Below are positions 49,406 to 58,466 of a stretch of DNA of 64,000 bases, one piece after another. The DNA is from Candidatus Altimarinota bacterium. GTDB taxonomy: Bacteria; Patescibacteriota; Gracilibacteria; JAHISY01. The stretch spans positions 129,964 to 193,963 of the forward strand of contig JAQVAZ010000001.1 in assembly GCA_028690585.1 (NCBI GenBank), given 5' to 3'. Both the position numbers and the translations under genes were made by a program. Every line of letters begins with the position of its first letter. Position 1 is the first letter of the stretch. The notes beneath the pieces are model-generated. The model was not told where the DNA came from and ran no database searches. It saw nothing but the letters and a program-made list of their open reading frames with translations.

Positions 49406-50842
49406 ATGTCAAATATCCGTCTGTATAACACTTTTACCCGTAGTAAAGAGAATCTTTCCCCTATCGAGGAAGGAGTTGCGCGGATTTATAGTTGCGGGCC
49501 GACGGTTTACGCTTCACCACACATTGGCAATTTCCGCGCGTTTCTCTTCGCAGATATCCTCCGCAGAAGTTTGGAATTCTTCGGGCTAAAAGTGATTCAT
49601 GTGATGAATGTTACTGATGTCGGACACCTCGTAGGTGATAGCAATGCAGGAGAAGATAAACTCGAGAAAGGCGCGAAGATTACTGGCAAAACTGTGTGGG
49701 AAGTGGCGCGGGGTTATGAGGATGAATTCAAACGCGATTTATTGGAATTGAATATTGAGAAAGCTACTTACTTCCCGCGCGCTACAGAGCATATCGTGGA
49801 GCAATTGGAAATGATTAAGACTCTCACAGCGAAAGGCTTCACTTACGAAACGAGTGATGGAATTTATTACGATGTAAGCAAGTTTGCGGATTATGGGAAA
49901 CTCTCTGGGCAATCACTCGAAGATAAAATCGCTGGCGCGAGAGTGGAGGTGAAAGATGAGAAACGCAATCAAGCGGATTTCGCATTGTGGAAATTTTGCG
50001 TGGGAGAAAATGCGAATCACACCATGCGTTGGGATTTCAGCGGCAAAGATGTAAGTAGTGAAGCGCATCTTAGTGAAGAAGAAAATAAGGAAAAGAAAAT
50101 TGGATTCCCGGGTTGGCATATCGAGTGCAGCGCGATGGGAATGAAATATCTCGGAGAAACTTTTGATATCCACACTGGTGGAGTCGATCACATTCCGGTG
50201 CATCATGAGAATGAAATCGCGCAGAGTGAAGCGGCGACTGGTAAGAAATTTGTAAATATCTGGATGCACAATGAATTCCTCGCGGTGGATGGAGGGAAGA
50301 TGAGTAAATCACTCGGGAATCTTTACACGCTGGAAGATTTGAAGAAAAAAGGATTCGAGCCACTCTCCTTCCGTTATCTCACACTCCTCACTCATTATCG
50401 CAAGAAATTGGATTTCACTTGGGAAGCGCTGAAAGCTGCTACATCTGCGCTGCAAAATCTCCGCGAGATTTATCAGACATTACCTGATGCAGAGATTCCA
50501 CTTGCTTCTGCGGTAAAAGAGTTTGGTGAAGCGCTAGCAGATGATTTGAATACAGCGAAAGCTCTCGCAGTCGCTTGGGAAATCGCCAAGAATGAAAACA
50601 TAACTCCGGGGATGAAGAAAGCTACACTCGCAAAATTTGATGAAGTCTTGGGATTGGAGTTGGATAAAGCAGCGGAAGCAGTGGAGTTAAACGAATCACA
50701 AAAGAAGCTTCTCGTAGAAAGAGAAACCGCCCGCAAAAATAAAGAGTGGCAGAAGAGTGATGCGCTGCGCGATGAATTAGCGCAACTCGGAATCGAAGTA
50801 GAAGATACAAGTGAAGGGCAAATCGTGAAACGCAAACTCTAG
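49406..50842 (+). CDS. cysS: cysteinyl-tRNA synthetase
   Basis: 478 residues. HIGH-type motif in [20 protein letters not shown], zinc ligands ([18 protein letters not shown]), and KMSKSLGN. Charges tRNA-Cys. Transcribed divergently from purA across the 1.2-kb structured region. The start ATG follows CTCTT without a ribosome-binding site. Confidence 0.97.
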   Translation: MSNIRLYNTFTRSKENLSPIEEGVARIYSCGPTVYASPHIGNFRAFLFADILRRSLEFFGLKVIHVMNVTDVGHLVGDSNAGEDKLEKGAKITGKTVWEVARGYEDEFKRDLLELNIEKATYFPRATEHIVEQLEMIKTLTAKGFTYETSDGIYYDVSKFADYGKLSGQSLEDKIAGARVEVKDEKRNQADFALWKFCVGENANHTMRWDFSGKDVSSEAHLSEEENKEKKIGFPGWHIECSAMGMKYLGETFDIHTGGVDHIPVHHENEIAQSEAATGKKFVNIWMHNEFLAVDGGKMSKSLGNLYTLEDLKKKGFEPLSFRYLTLLTHYRKKLDFTWEALKAATSALQNLREIYQTLPDAEIPLASAVKEFGEALADDLNTAKALAVAWEIAKNENITPGMKKATLAKFDEVLGLELDKAAEAVELNESQKKLLVERETARKNKEWQKSDALRDELAQLGIEVEDTSEGQIVKRKL

Positions 50843-50921
50843 TAAAGCTTCGCTTTGTTTTAAATGTTTAGACTCTTATAGCTTCACCAAAATTAAAATC
50901 TGAAAAAAATTAATCTTGCGC

Positions 50922-50950
50922 GTAGAGACGCCCCATTGGGGCGTCTCTAC
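50922..50950. repeat. GTAGAGAC-GCCCC palindrome
   Basis: Complete copy, arms GTAGAGACGCCCC and GGGGCGTCTCTAC, loop ATT, in the cysS-tilS spacer. Confidence 0.9.
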
Positions 50951-51019
50951 ATCAGCTTCAAAATTCTAATCAGCCCCCACTCATCAATAACTTCAAAAAA
51001 CATTTTCTAATATTCCTTA

Positions 51020-51931
51020 ATGAAAATCTTGATTGCAGTTTCCGGCGGAGTAGATAGTGTGGTGCTTTTGGATTTATTAGCAAAGGATAAATTAGAAAAA
51101 TTTCTTGGCTACCATCTACCAACTAATAACTACCATCTATCAATCGCGTATTTTAATCACGCGATGCAGCGGAATGCAGATAAGCAAGAGAAACTCGTGA
51201 AGCAACTCGCGCAGAAGTATGGAGTGGATTTCTTCACTGAGAAAACGAAGAAGAAATTGCGCAGTGAAGCAGAAGCGCGTGAAGCGAGGTATGCTTTTCT
51301 TAATCGTATCGCAGAGGAAATCTGCGCAGAAAGAATCGCAACCGCGCATCACGCAGATGATGCAGTGGAAACAATTTTATTTAATCTCATCCGTGGAAGT
51401 GGAATCGCAGGCCTCGGAGGTATGAGTGAATTGAATGGAAAAATCTGGCGGCCATTACTTACGATTTCAAAAGCGCAGCTCGAAGCTTACGCGAAGAAAA
51501 ATAAATTAAAATGGGTGAAAGATCCGACGAATCAAAACATCAACTACAAGAGAAATTTTATTCGGAAAGAAATCCTCCCACGCTGCGCGAAAATCAATCC
51601 ACAAGTGACTGAGGCGATTCTCCGTATCGGCAAGCAGGCGCGGGAAAATGCCGAATTTATGAAGCTGCTTGCCGTGGAATGGTTGCGGAGATTTCGAAAA
51701 CGCAACACGATTCCACTGACAGAATTCAACTCGCTACCAATTGCTTTGCAAAGAGAAATCATCCGCGAGATTTATCTCGATAAGATTGGAAACACTTTGA
51801 AACTAGAGGAAAAACACTTCAGTGAAGTTTTGGAATTAGCTAGAAGTGGAGTTGGAAATAAGCAAAAGCAATTTGGGAAGCTGATTTTCAAAACGATGCG
51901 CAGCGATGGAATCAGAGTTTTGGTTTGGTAA
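51020..51931 (+). CDS. tilS: tRNA(Ile)-lysidine synthase with a repeat-encoded insert
   Basis: 303 residues, the short TilS type. PP-loop SGGVDSVV (8-15), RSEAEAREARYAFL, TAHHADDAVETILFNLIRGSG, and DPTNQNINYKRNFIR. It changes C34 of tRNA-Ile2 to lysidine so that AUA is read. Residues 31-40 (YHLPTNNYHL) are encoded by the TACCATCTACCAACTAATAA heptamer tract, an in-frame repeat expansion right after the first helix. Confidence 0.93.
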   Translation: MKILIAVSGGVDSVVLLDLLAKDKLEKFLGYHLPTNNYHLSIAYFNHAMQRNADKQEKLVKQLAQKYGVDFFTEKTKKKLRSEAEAREARYAFLNRIAEEICAERIATAHHADDAVETILFNLIRGSGIAGLGGMSELNGKIWRPLLTISKAQLEAYAKKNKLKWVKDPTNQNINYKRNFIRKEILPRCAKINPQVTEAILRIGKQARENAEFMKLLAVEWLRRFRKRNTIPLTEFNSLPIALQREIIREIYLDKIGNTLKLEEKHFSEVLELARSGVGNKQKQFGKLIFKTMRSDGIRVLVW

Positions 51932-51936
51932 AACCT

Positions 51937-51965
51937 TTGACAGTCGGCGCGCAAATCACTAAAAT
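51937..51965 (+). promoter_or_regulatory. infC promoter
   Basis: TTGACA (51937-51942), 17 nt, TAAAAT (51960-51965): the best match in the window. Leader about 65 nt. Confidence 0.8.
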
Positions 51966-52039
51966 CCCTCGGCTTTTCTTTCATTCTTTTTTTGCTTCCA
52001 TACCAAAGAGCCAAACCTACGTTTATCCCCCGCCCTATT

Positions 52040-52576
52040 ATGAATGAGCGGATTCGGGCTTATGAAGTATTGGTAATCGATAGCAACGGTGAAAAACTCG
52101 GAGTGATGAAGACAGAAGAAGCGATTATCAAAGCCAAAGAGCAAGAATTGGATTTGATTCTCGTAGCTGCCGAGACGAAACCACCCGTTGCGAAGATTCT
52201 CGATTTTGGAAAGTGGCAATATGAGCAACAGAAAGCCGCCACCAAGCAGCGCAGCAAAGGTAAAGCGCTTGAGATGAAAGGCTTACGCCTCGGTGTCAGA
52301 ATCGCAGAAGGCGATCTCAATGTGAGAGTGAATCAAGCGAGAAAATTTCTGACCAAAGGCCACAAACTCCGCGCAGTGTTGCAATTCAAAGGTAGAGAAA
52401 TGGCTCACTTCGATCTCGCGATTGAGAAGATGCGAGAGTTTGCCCGCCGACTCGAGGATTGCAGCAAGATAGAAGAATTACCAAAGAGAATGGGCCGCCA
52501 ACTAATTATGATTCTCACTCCAGAAAAAAAATCTCCTCCAAAAATTAACCCATCCCCAAATGAAGCTCAAAAGTAA
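52040..52576 (+). CDS. infC: translation initiation factor IF-3
   Basis: 178 residues from ATG 52040. N-domain NERIRAYEVLVIDSNGEKLGVMKTEEAI, helical linker, C-domain GLRLGVRIAEGDLNVRVNQARKFLTKGHKLRAVLQFKGREMAH. An ATT codon directly precedes the ATG, and ATT is the start used by infC in some bacteria, so the start could be one codon earlier. First gene of infC-rpmI-rplT. Confidence 0.95.
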   Translation: MNERIRAYEVLVIDSNGEKLGVMKTEEAIIKAKEQELDLILVAAETKPPVAKILDFGKWQYEQQKAATKQRSKGKALEMKGLRLGVRIAEGDLNVRVNQARKFLTKGHKLRAVLQFKGREMAHFDLAIEKMREFARRLEDCSKIEELPKRMGRQLIMILTPEKKSPPKINPSPNEAQK

Positions 52577-52754
52577 CAAATCCGCCGCGAAGCGTTTCCG
52601 CAAAACTGGTAGCGGAAAAATAGTTGGCCGCAAATCTGGCCGTGGCCATTTATTGCAACAGAAAACTCGCCGCCAAAAGAAACTCGCCAACAAACCAAAA
52701 GTTTTACAAGTTGGTGAATCTCGCCGCGTAAAACGTTTGCTCCCAAACCTTTAG
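52560..52754 (+). CDS. rpmI: ribosomal protein bL35
   Basis: 64 residues, very basic: KLKSNKSAAKRFRKTGSGKI and HLLQQKTRRQKKLANK are family-typical. It starts 17 nt before the infC stop in another frame, so translation is coupled by a long overlap. Confidence 0.95.
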   Translation: MKLKSNKSAAKRFRKTGSGKIVGRKSGRGHLLQQKTRRQKKLANKPKVLQVGESRRVKRLLPNL

Positions 52755-52869
52755 TAGAAGGTAGAAAGAAGTTGGTAGATTGTAAAATTTTAAATTCAAA
52801 TCTAGTGAAATAAAAAAGAATTCCAGAAAAACTTAATCCTGTATTCTTAATCCTTAATCCTAAGAAAAA
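52755..52869. repeat. heptamer tracts between rpmI and rplT
   Basis: TAGTAGAAGGTAGAAAGAAG then, further on, TTAATCCTGTATTCTTAATCC repeated units. The tracts push rplT 115 bp from rpmI in a normally tight operon. Confidence 0.6.
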
Positions 52870-53241
52870 ATGACTCGAGTAAAAGGAGGCACAACCACCC
52901 GCGCCCGCCACAAGAAAATTGTTAAATCCATGAAAGGTGCGCATGGCCGCCGCAAAACCGCTTTCCGCCTAGCGAAGCAATCCAACATGAAAGCTGGTTT
53001 GCATGCGTATCGCAATCGCAAAGAGAAGAAACGCGTATACCGCGCACTTTGGATTCAACGCATCAACGCTGCAGTGAGAAATGCAGGCCTCACCTACTCT
53101 CGCTTCATCGAAGGTTTGACTAAATCCAAAGTAGCAGTGAATCGCAAAAACCTCGCAGACTTGGCAGTAAAAAGCCCAGAGACTTTTGAGAAGTTGATTG
53201 AAACAGCAAAGAAAGCTGGATCATCTCCAGCAAGGAAATAA
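52870..53241 (+). CDS. rplT: ribosomal protein bL20
   Basis: 123 residues: TRVKGGTTTRARHKKIVKSMKGAHGRRKTAFRLAKQ, then YRNRKEKKRVYRALWIQRINAA and YSRFIEGL, all typical. It binds 23S rRNA early in assembly and often represses its own operon. Last gene of infC-rpmI-rplT. Confidence 0.97.
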   Translation: MTRVKGGTTTRARHKKIVKSMKGAHGRRKTAFRLAKQSNMKAGLHAYRNRKEKKRVYRALWIQRINAAVRNAGLTYSRFIEGLTKSKVAVNRKNLADLAVKSPETFEKLIETAKKAGSSPARK

Positions 53242-53243
53242 AT

Positions 53244-53594
53244 CTAGTTACTAGTTTTTTGAAAAAGCTGGGAGTTAAAATCTTCCAGCTTTTTTCTTGC
53301 CTCAGCAGTATCCACTCCTAGAATATCAGCGTAATCAAATCTATCACTCATAGCATTTGATATAGCAGTAGCAAATGCAAGATTACCGCTATCCAAAGCT
53401 TTTTGAGCAGTAACTAAATAATCTTGTAACTCAAGCATCAGCACCTCTGTTGGATTCATGCCTTCACACTCTGGAAAACCTAAGCAATCTTCAAAATCAT
53501 GGTTTGCCAAAACTGCCGCGCGAGTTTTTGCCACAATCCCCGCTGGAATTTTCTCCACCCCCGAATCCACAGAAGAACCAAGAGTTTCAGCCAT
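53244..53594 (-). CDS. hypothetical helical protein
   Basis: 116 residues, not recognised. CLGFPECEGMNPTEVLMLELQDYLVTAQKALDSGNLAFATAISNAM suggests two long helices, and the end ARKKLEDFNSQLF another. No signal peptide. Convergent with rplT, 2-bp gap. Confidence 0.45.
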   Translation of the reverse strand: MAETLGSSVDSGVEKIPAGIVAKTRAAVLANHDFEDCLGFPECEGMNPTEVLMLELQDYLVTAQKALDSGNLAFATAISNAMSDRFDYADILGVDTAEARKKLEDFNSQLFQKTSN

Positions 53595-53698
53595 GATGTG
53601 AATAGTTAATGTGTGCGATTTTAACTATCCGTGATTTCCTTTGTCAAACAAGCCAGAAATTTGAAAATGCTTTATTCTGTATTCAGTTATTCTTTCTA

Positions 53699-54214
53699 AT
53701 GCAACACGCACTTTTTATTATCGCGCCAGAAAATTTCCGCGATGAAGAATTATTTCATCCACTCGCAGTTTTGGAGAAAGCGGAAATCGTTTGCACAATT
53801 TCTTCGCTGGAAGCAGGAAAATGTATTGGGAGTAAGGGTGGTGAGATAGAAGCGCAAATCGGAATCAACCAGATTAATGCGGAAGATTTTGATGCGGTGA
53901 TTTTTATCGGAGGCAACGGCAGTGAGATTTATTTTGAAAATGCTGCTGCGCATCTACTCACGCAAAAGGCTTTCAGCAGCGGGAAAATCGTAGCTGCAAT
54001 TTGCGCTGCGCCGGTGATTTTGGCGAAAACTGGGATTTTAAATGGAAAGAAAGCTACTTGCTTCCCTTCTACAGATTTTGAAAAAGCGTTAGAAGAGAAT
54101 GGTGCGATTCTCACTCGTAGCGATGTGGAAATAGATGGGAAAATAATTACCGCAAATGGTCCAAAAGCAGCAATTGCCTTCGGTGAGGAAATCGTGAAGA
54201 AGCTAGGAAAATAG
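53699..54214 (+). CDS. DJ-1/PfpI family protein
   Basis: 171 residues from ATG. HALFIIAPENFRDEELFHPL with the conserved Glu, DFDAVIFIGGNGSEIY, and the nucleophile elbow AAICAAPVILAKTG. Family members are glyoxalases, chaperones or proteases; the specific activity is unknown. It precedes rplO by 51 bp but rplO has its own promoter overlapping its stop. Confidence 0.88.
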   Translation: MQHALFIIAPENFRDEELFHPLAVLEKAEIVCTISSLEAGKCIGSKGGEIEAQIGINQINAEDFDAVIFIGGNGSEIYFENAAAHLLTQKAFSSGKIVAAICAAPVILAKTGILNGKKATCFPSTDFEKALEENGAILTRSDVEIDGKIITANGPKAAIAFGEEIVKKLGK

Positions 54215-54243
54215 TTGCGATTCGCTTTTTCCTCCGTTAAACT
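54215..54243 (+). promoter_or_regulatory. rplO-secY promoter
   Basis: TTGCGA (54215-54220), 17 nt, TAAACT (54238-54243), immediately after the pfpI-like gene. Confidence 0.7.
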
Positions 54244-54265
54244 CACGCAGCTTAATTTTTTTGAA

Positions 54266-54736
54266 ATGCAACAGCATCAACTTAAACCAAGAAAGGGTTC
54301 CACTAAAACTGGAAAACGCAAAGGTATCGGTGATACTTACGGAGGCAAAGGTAATAAAGGCCAAAAAGCTCGCGTAGGTGGCAGAAGTAAATACGGTGCT
54401 GGATTCGAAGGAGGCCAGACTCCGATTATCCGCCGCCTGCCAAAACTCGGTGGTTTTATCAATGTAAACCGCAATGCTTACCAAGCTGTAAATCTCGGTG
54501 ATTTAGAGAATTTCGAAGGTGAAGTAAATGCGCTTACTTTGAAAAAAGCTGGTTTGATTCGCAAAGCTAATCAACCGGTGAAGATTCTCAGTTTCGGAAA
54601 ACTTACTCAGAAGCTCAATATTAAAGTAGATGCAGCTTCTGCATCTGCAGTTGCAGCCATCGAAAAAGCTGGTGGTAAACTAGAGTTAATCGCTAAAAAA
54701 GCTAAACCAGTCAAAGGCGAAAAAGCTACAAAATAA
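54266..54736 (+). CDS. rplO: ribosomal protein uL15
   Basis: 156 residues from ATG 54266. KPRKGSTKTGKRKGIGDTYGGKGNKGQKARVG is the basic N-terminal extension, then GFEGGQTPIIRRLPKLGGF. The start lies 15 nt behind the expected transcription start. It heads a two-gene operon with secY, cut off from the rest of the spc cluster. Confidence 0.96.
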   Translation: MQQHQLKPRKGSTKTGKRKGIGDTYGGKGNKGQKARVGGRSKYGAGFEGGQTPIIRRLPKLGGFINVNRNAYQAVNLGDLENFEGEVNALTLKKAGLIRKANQPVKILSFGKLTQKLNIKVDAASASAVAAIEKAGGKLELIAKKAKPVKGEKATK

Positions 54737-54751
54737 TCTAACCAATCCGCG

Positions 54752-56062
54752 ATGTTTTCTTACCTCAAGCGCATTTTCCAAGCTCCAGATCTGCGCAAAA
54801 AAATCCTTTTTACTATATTCGCGATTGTAATCTATCGCTTGGTTTCTCACATCACTGTGCCAGGAGTAGATCACACAGCGCTTGCGCAATTATTTTCTCA
54901 GAATGAATTACTAGGAGTTTTCTCTATCCTGACTGGAGGTAGCCTACAAAACTTCTCGATTGTGCTGATGGGATTAACCCCTTATATCAACGCTTCGATT
55001 ATCGTGCAGCTTCTCACTGTGGTGATTCCAAAACTCGAGGAACTCAGCAAAGAAGGTGAGCAAGGTAGAAACAAGATTAATTCTTACACTCGCTGGCTCA
55101 CCTTTCCTCTCGCTTTCATGCAAAGTTATGGAATGATTTTGCTTCTCAATAAATCTGCTAGCGCAGGTGGTGGCAGCCTCATTCCAAATATCACAGATTG
55201 GAATGTGATTCTTCCTATCATGGTAATGGTAACTGGCGGCACTTTATTTATCATGTGGTTAGGTGAATTGATGACAGAAAAAGGTTTAGGAAATGGAATT
55301 TCAATGTTGATTTTTGCTTCTATCGTGAGTGGTATTCCACCAGTCTTGGGGCAAACTCTCGGTATCGCACAATTCGACCAAACTAAATTGATTCCTTTTG
55401 TAATCCTCGGAGCTATCACTGTAGCGCTTACTATCTTTGTAGTTTTGGTCACAGAAGGCGCGAGACAACTTCCAGTTTCTTATGCTGGTAGAAGCGGAGG
55501 CCGCGGTAGCCAATCCACGCTTCCTGTGAGAATCAATCAAGCTGGTATGGTGCCAATCATCTTCTCAGTGAGTTTGATTACTTTCCCGACTATCATCGCG
55601 CAATTCATACAAAACAGCGCTAATCCAACAGTAAAGAGTGTAGCTACTTTTATCTTGAATAATTTCAACGGAACTTCTCCAGGATTCTTGTATGTAGTTT
55701 TGTATCTCCTCTTTATTATCGCTTTCACTTACTTCTATGTTTCGATTACTTTCGATCCGAGGAAGATTGCGGAAAATATTCAGAAGCGTGGTGGATTTAT
55801 TCCTGGTATTCGCCCAGGTAGAGAAACAGCAGAATACCTCGCAGGAGTTAGTAATCGCCTCAATCTCTGGGGAGGTTTATTCCTTGGTTTCGTAGCAGTA
55901 TTACCAATCCTCCTCAAGATGTTTTTCGCTTCTCAGAGTTTCGGAAGTGTGCCACTTCTCATCTCAGGCGCAGGTTTGATTATCGTAGTGGGTGTAGTGC
56001 TTGAATTAATTCGCCAAATCAATGCGCAACTCGTGATGCATAACTACGATAAATTCAACTAA
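54752..56062 (+). CDS. secY: preprotein translocase subunit SecY
   Basis: 436 residues, ten membrane segments. SHITVPGVDHTAL, plug region GGSLQNFSIVLMGLTPYINASIIVQLLT, and the RNKINSYTRWLTFPLA and PVSYAGRSGGRGSQSTLPVRINQAGMVPIIF loops are typical. It forms the export channel used by the Sec-type signal peptides seen in this window. No adk or map follows, unlike the usual order. Confidence 0.96.
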   Translation: MFSYLKRIFQAPDLRKKILFTIFAIVIYRLVSHITVPGVDHTALAQLFSQNELLGVFSILTGGSLQNFSIVLMGLTPYINASIIVQLLTVVIPKLEELSKEGEQGRNKINSYTRWLTFPLAFMQSYGMILLLNKSASAGGGSLIPNITDWNVILPIMVMVTGGTLFIMWLGELMTEKGLGNGISMLIFASIVSGIPPVLGQTLGIAQFDQTKLIPFVILGAITVALTIFVVLVTEGARQLPVSYAGRSGGRGSQSTLPVRINQAGMVPIIFSVSLITFPTIIAQFIQNSANPTVKSVATFILNNFNGTSPGFLYVVLYLLFIIAFTYFYVSITFDPRKIAENIQKRGGFIPGIRPGRETAEYLAGVSNRLNLWGGLFLGFVAVLPILLKMFFASQSFGSVPLLISGAGLIIVVGVVLELIRQINAQLVMHNYDKFN

Positions 56063-56086
56063 GAGAAGTGAAGTGTTAGAAACACT

Positions 56087-56587
56087 TCACTTACTAGATT
56101 TAGCTGATTCTTTGAAGTAGATACTTGGAAAAATAATTTCTCTAACTCCAGTAAAAAGAAAACGCTGATTATGCAATTGCTTGTTGTCAGAATCCTTTTC
56201 TGGAGAGTTAGAAATCTCCTTACTATCAGGAAAAACAATTGCTCTTCCACGATGCAGTAGTATTACAAAAGCTCTATCTGTTAGCTTTTTTTCTTCCCCA
56301 ATGATGACTATTTCGCAGAGAATAGAATCGTTTTGCTTATTTGGATAGATAATCACATGCATTTGGTTACCTCGAGATTCAATTGTTTCTCCTGCCTCCA
56401 TCCAAACTCCCCTCTCTGGATTTTCTGCAACAACCGCTTCTTCAACATCACCTCTAACTACCCAAACAAGTAGTTTTCCTAAAGCCTGAAGATTTTCCCA
56501 AATAGATTTCGGATTCTCTCTATCTTCCGTTTCCATTTTATAATTTAAAAAGGCTGATACTTTCTCATGTATTAGTATTTTTGTCAA
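56087..56587 (-). CDS. hypothetical protein
   Basis: 166 residues, family not recognised. A TTG start overlaps the mltG stop (TTGA); an ATG 17 codons later (56536) is an alternative. A beta-rich centre (GNQMHVIIYPNKQNDSILCEIVIIGEEKKLTDRAFVILLHRGRAIVFP) and a polar end. No signal peptide. Probably co-translated with mltG. Confidence 0.45.
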   Translation of the reverse strand: MTKILIHEKVSAFLNYKMETEDRENPKSIWENLQALGKLLVWVVRGDVEEAVVAENPERGVWMEAGETIESRGNQMHVIIYPNKQNDSILCEIVIIGEEKKLTDRAFVILLHRGRAIVFPDSKEISNSPEKDSDNKQLHNQRFLFTGVREIIFPSIYFKESAKSSK

Positions 56588-57630
56588 TCTTGCTGAATAT
56601 ACTGATTTTTATTCGCATTATGCTCTTCGAGAGTTTTCGCGAAATACGCTTCTCCTGTTTTCGTATCATGCAAGTAATACCAGTAATCATTCGCCTCTGG
56701 ATTCAGCGCAGCCTTGATAGCGCTGAGGCTTGGTGCGCAAATCGGAGTTGGCGGCAATCCCCTATTAATACGAGTGTTGTAAGGATTATCGCTAGCTAAA
56801 TCTGCTTGGGTGAGATTTTCTTTGTGACCCAAAACATAGAAAAGAGTTGCATCGACTCCCAGCTGCCAACCTGCATCTAGCCGCCTCCAAAGAATATCTG
56901 CCACAATCGGGCGATTCGCTTCGCTTCTTTCTTCTAATTCTACGAGTGAGGCCATAGTGAGAATCTGATGCAAGCTGCGTTTCGAAGTTGCAGCATCGTA
57001 GCCAGCCAGTTTCAGATTTTTATCCATCGCAGTCAGCATCTGCGCTACTAAATCATCTACGGAAAAATTCTTCGGATCCAGCATATAAGTCGCTGGGAAG
57101 AGATAACCTTCGAGATCGGTTACTGGGCGATTCACAGAGAAATCTTCTGGGCGATTTCCAAAAGTGCTGCCACCTTCTCTTACAAATAAAGCAAAATCAT
57201 TCTGTTGAATTAAGCCGAGAGATACCAGCTTCGCATCAATTTCATTTGCATTCCAACCTTCCAAAACTGTGAAGGCAATTTGCTTCACACCTCCGTGTTG
57301 GATTTCCTGCGCAACTTCCGCGATAGTTTCTCCCGCTTCAAAACGGAAATAACCCGCTTCTACTTTGGAGTCTAAATTTTCTTGCTTGAGGTAACTTTCC
57401 AAAACCCAAGCGGAATTCACCACTCCCGCTTTCTCCAGATTTTGCGCGATGGTAGCAATCCCCTCTCCGCTTTTGATTTCAAATTCCACCGCAGTTTTGA
57501 GTTGATTCGGAATCTCGATTTGCTGAGGCAGATAGACAAAATGCAACCAGAAGTAGGCCGCAGCACCAAAAGCTGTAGCGAGAATCACCAACCAAACTAG
57601 AATAGAAATAGTTTTCCGCATAAGTTTCAA
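56584..57630 (-). CDS. mltG: endolytic murein transglycosylase MltG
   Basis: 348 residues. N-terminal membrane anchor (ISILVWLVILATAFGAAAYFW), LysM-like region, then the YceG catalytic domain with LEGYLFPATY, MASLVELEERSEANRPIVADILWRR holding the catalytic Glu, and YNTRINRGLPPTPICAPSLSAIKAAL. It cuts nascent glycan strands, showing that peptidoglycan is made. Confidence 0.95.
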   Translation of the reverse strand: MKLMRKTISILVWLVILATAFGAAAYFWLHFVYLPQQIEIPNQLKTAVEFEIKSGEGIATIAQNLEKAGVVNSAWVLESYLKQENLDSKVEAGYFRFEAGETIAEVAQEIQHGGVKQIAFTVLEGWNANEIDAKLVSLGLIQQNDFALFVREGGSTFGNRPEDFSVNRPVTDLEGYLFPATYMLDPKNFSVDDLVAQMLTAMDKNLKLAGYDAATSKRSLHQILTMASLVELEERSEANRPIVADILWRRLDAGWQLGVDATLFYVLGHKENLTQADLASDNPYNTRINRGLPPTPICAPSLSAIKAALNPEANDYWYYLHDTKTGEAYFAKTLEEHNANKNQYIQQD

Positions 57631-57660
57631 GTTAACAGTTTTAAGTTTGCAGTTTTTTGA

Positions 57661-57711
57661 AATAGAAAAACAATTACAACAACTAAAACAATTTGAACAT
57701 TTAGAACATAA
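57661..57711. repeat. ACAATTTGAACATTTAGAAC heptamer tract
   Basis: AACAATTACAACAACTAAAAC then AATTTGAACATTTAGAACA; inverted relative to the tract at 38075. Confidence 0.6.
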
Positions 57712-57720
57712 AGCGAAGCT

Positions 57721-58035
57721 TTATTCTTCTCCTCCACCACCCATCATACTTTGCATATCGGCCATCACAGTTTTCATCTTCTCGGCAGCGATTTGTTGCG
57801 CTTTCTTGATAGCTTTATTTCCAGCGGAAACTAGCGCATTTTGAATCTTCTCAGCGTTTTCAGCAGTCAGCATCTCTGGTGGGATTTTCACAGAAACCAT
57901 TTCCATCTCGCCATTCACGGTTACGAGAATCATTTCAGTTTCCGCTTCAATGTGGATATTCGCTAACTCCTTTTTAATTTCTTTCGCTTGTTTTTGCAGC
58001 TTGTAAACATCGCGCACTTTTCCAAACATATTCAT
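57721..58035 (-). CDS. YbaB/EbfC nucleoid-associated protein
   Basis: 104 residues from ATG 58035. MNMFGKVRDVYKLQKQAKEIKKELANIHIEAE, VTVNGEMEMVSVKIPPEML, and a Met/Gly-rich end match YbaB. It binds DNA as a dimer. The usual neighbours dnaX and recR are absent. Confidence 0.9.
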   Translation of the reverse strand: MNMFGKVRDVYKLQKQAKEIKKELANIHIEAETEMILVTVNGEMEMVSVKIPPEMLTAENAEKIQNALVSAGNKAIKKAQQIAAEKMKTVMADMQSMMGGGGEE

Positions 58036-58089
58036 GGTATCAAAATTAAGGTGGAATGATTTTAAGGTTTGGTGAGAGTTTTGCCAAAT

Positions 58090-58312
58090 TGTAGCCGTTG
58101 TCATCCCAGCGAAAGCTGGGATCCAGAAATTCCCCTCTTTCGTAAAGAGGGGTTACCTGCCTGCCGGCAAGCAGGGGGGAGATTTAGAAATTCCTGCACT
58201 AAATCCCCCTAGTTTTGCTTCGCAAAACTTTCCCCCTTTACCAAAGGGGGATTCGGGAAAACTTTTTTTATTTTCTCTAATCATTACAACAGCTTGAACA
58301 TTTAGAACAAAG
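58090..58312. repeat. composite repeat island before rpsB
   Basis: In order: GTCATCCCAGC-GAAA-GCTGGGATCC; CCCCTCTTTCGTAAAGAGGGG; CCTGCCTGCCGGCAAGCAGG (58156-58175) inserted before GGGGAGATTTAG; TAAATCCCCC with an inner AGTTTTGCTTCGCAAAACT hairpin; CCCCCTTTACCAAAGGGGG; a GAACATTTAGAACA tract. The same composite, without the inner insert, is at 7062. Confidence 0.8.
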
Positions 58313-58324
58313 CGAAGCTTTCCC

Positions 58325-58352
58325 TTGCCAAACAAGCAATTTTTGCTAAACT
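58325..58352 (+). promoter_or_regulatory. rpsB promoter
   Basis: TTGCCA (58325-58330), 16 nt, TAAACT (58347-58352). Confidence 0.7.
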
Positions 58353-58370
58353 CTTCCCACTTTACTTCTA

Positions 58371-58450
58371 ACTTGTAGTGGATTGGGAATTCCTCCCACC
58401 TTCGCCATTCAGGCTACGGCGGGCTAACCCAAAGTGAAACTACAAGATAC
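58371..58450 (+). promoter_or_regulatory. structured rpsB leader
   Basis: CTTGTAGT pairs with ACTACAAG, and TTGGG with CCCAA, enclosing a hairpin CGCC-ATTCAGGCTA-GGCG-like palindrome. The leader is long for this genome and resembles S2-autoregulated rpsB leaders. The inner hairpin is itself a dispersed repeat. Confidence 0.5.
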
Positions 58451-58466
58451 TTAACCCCAAGGAATC

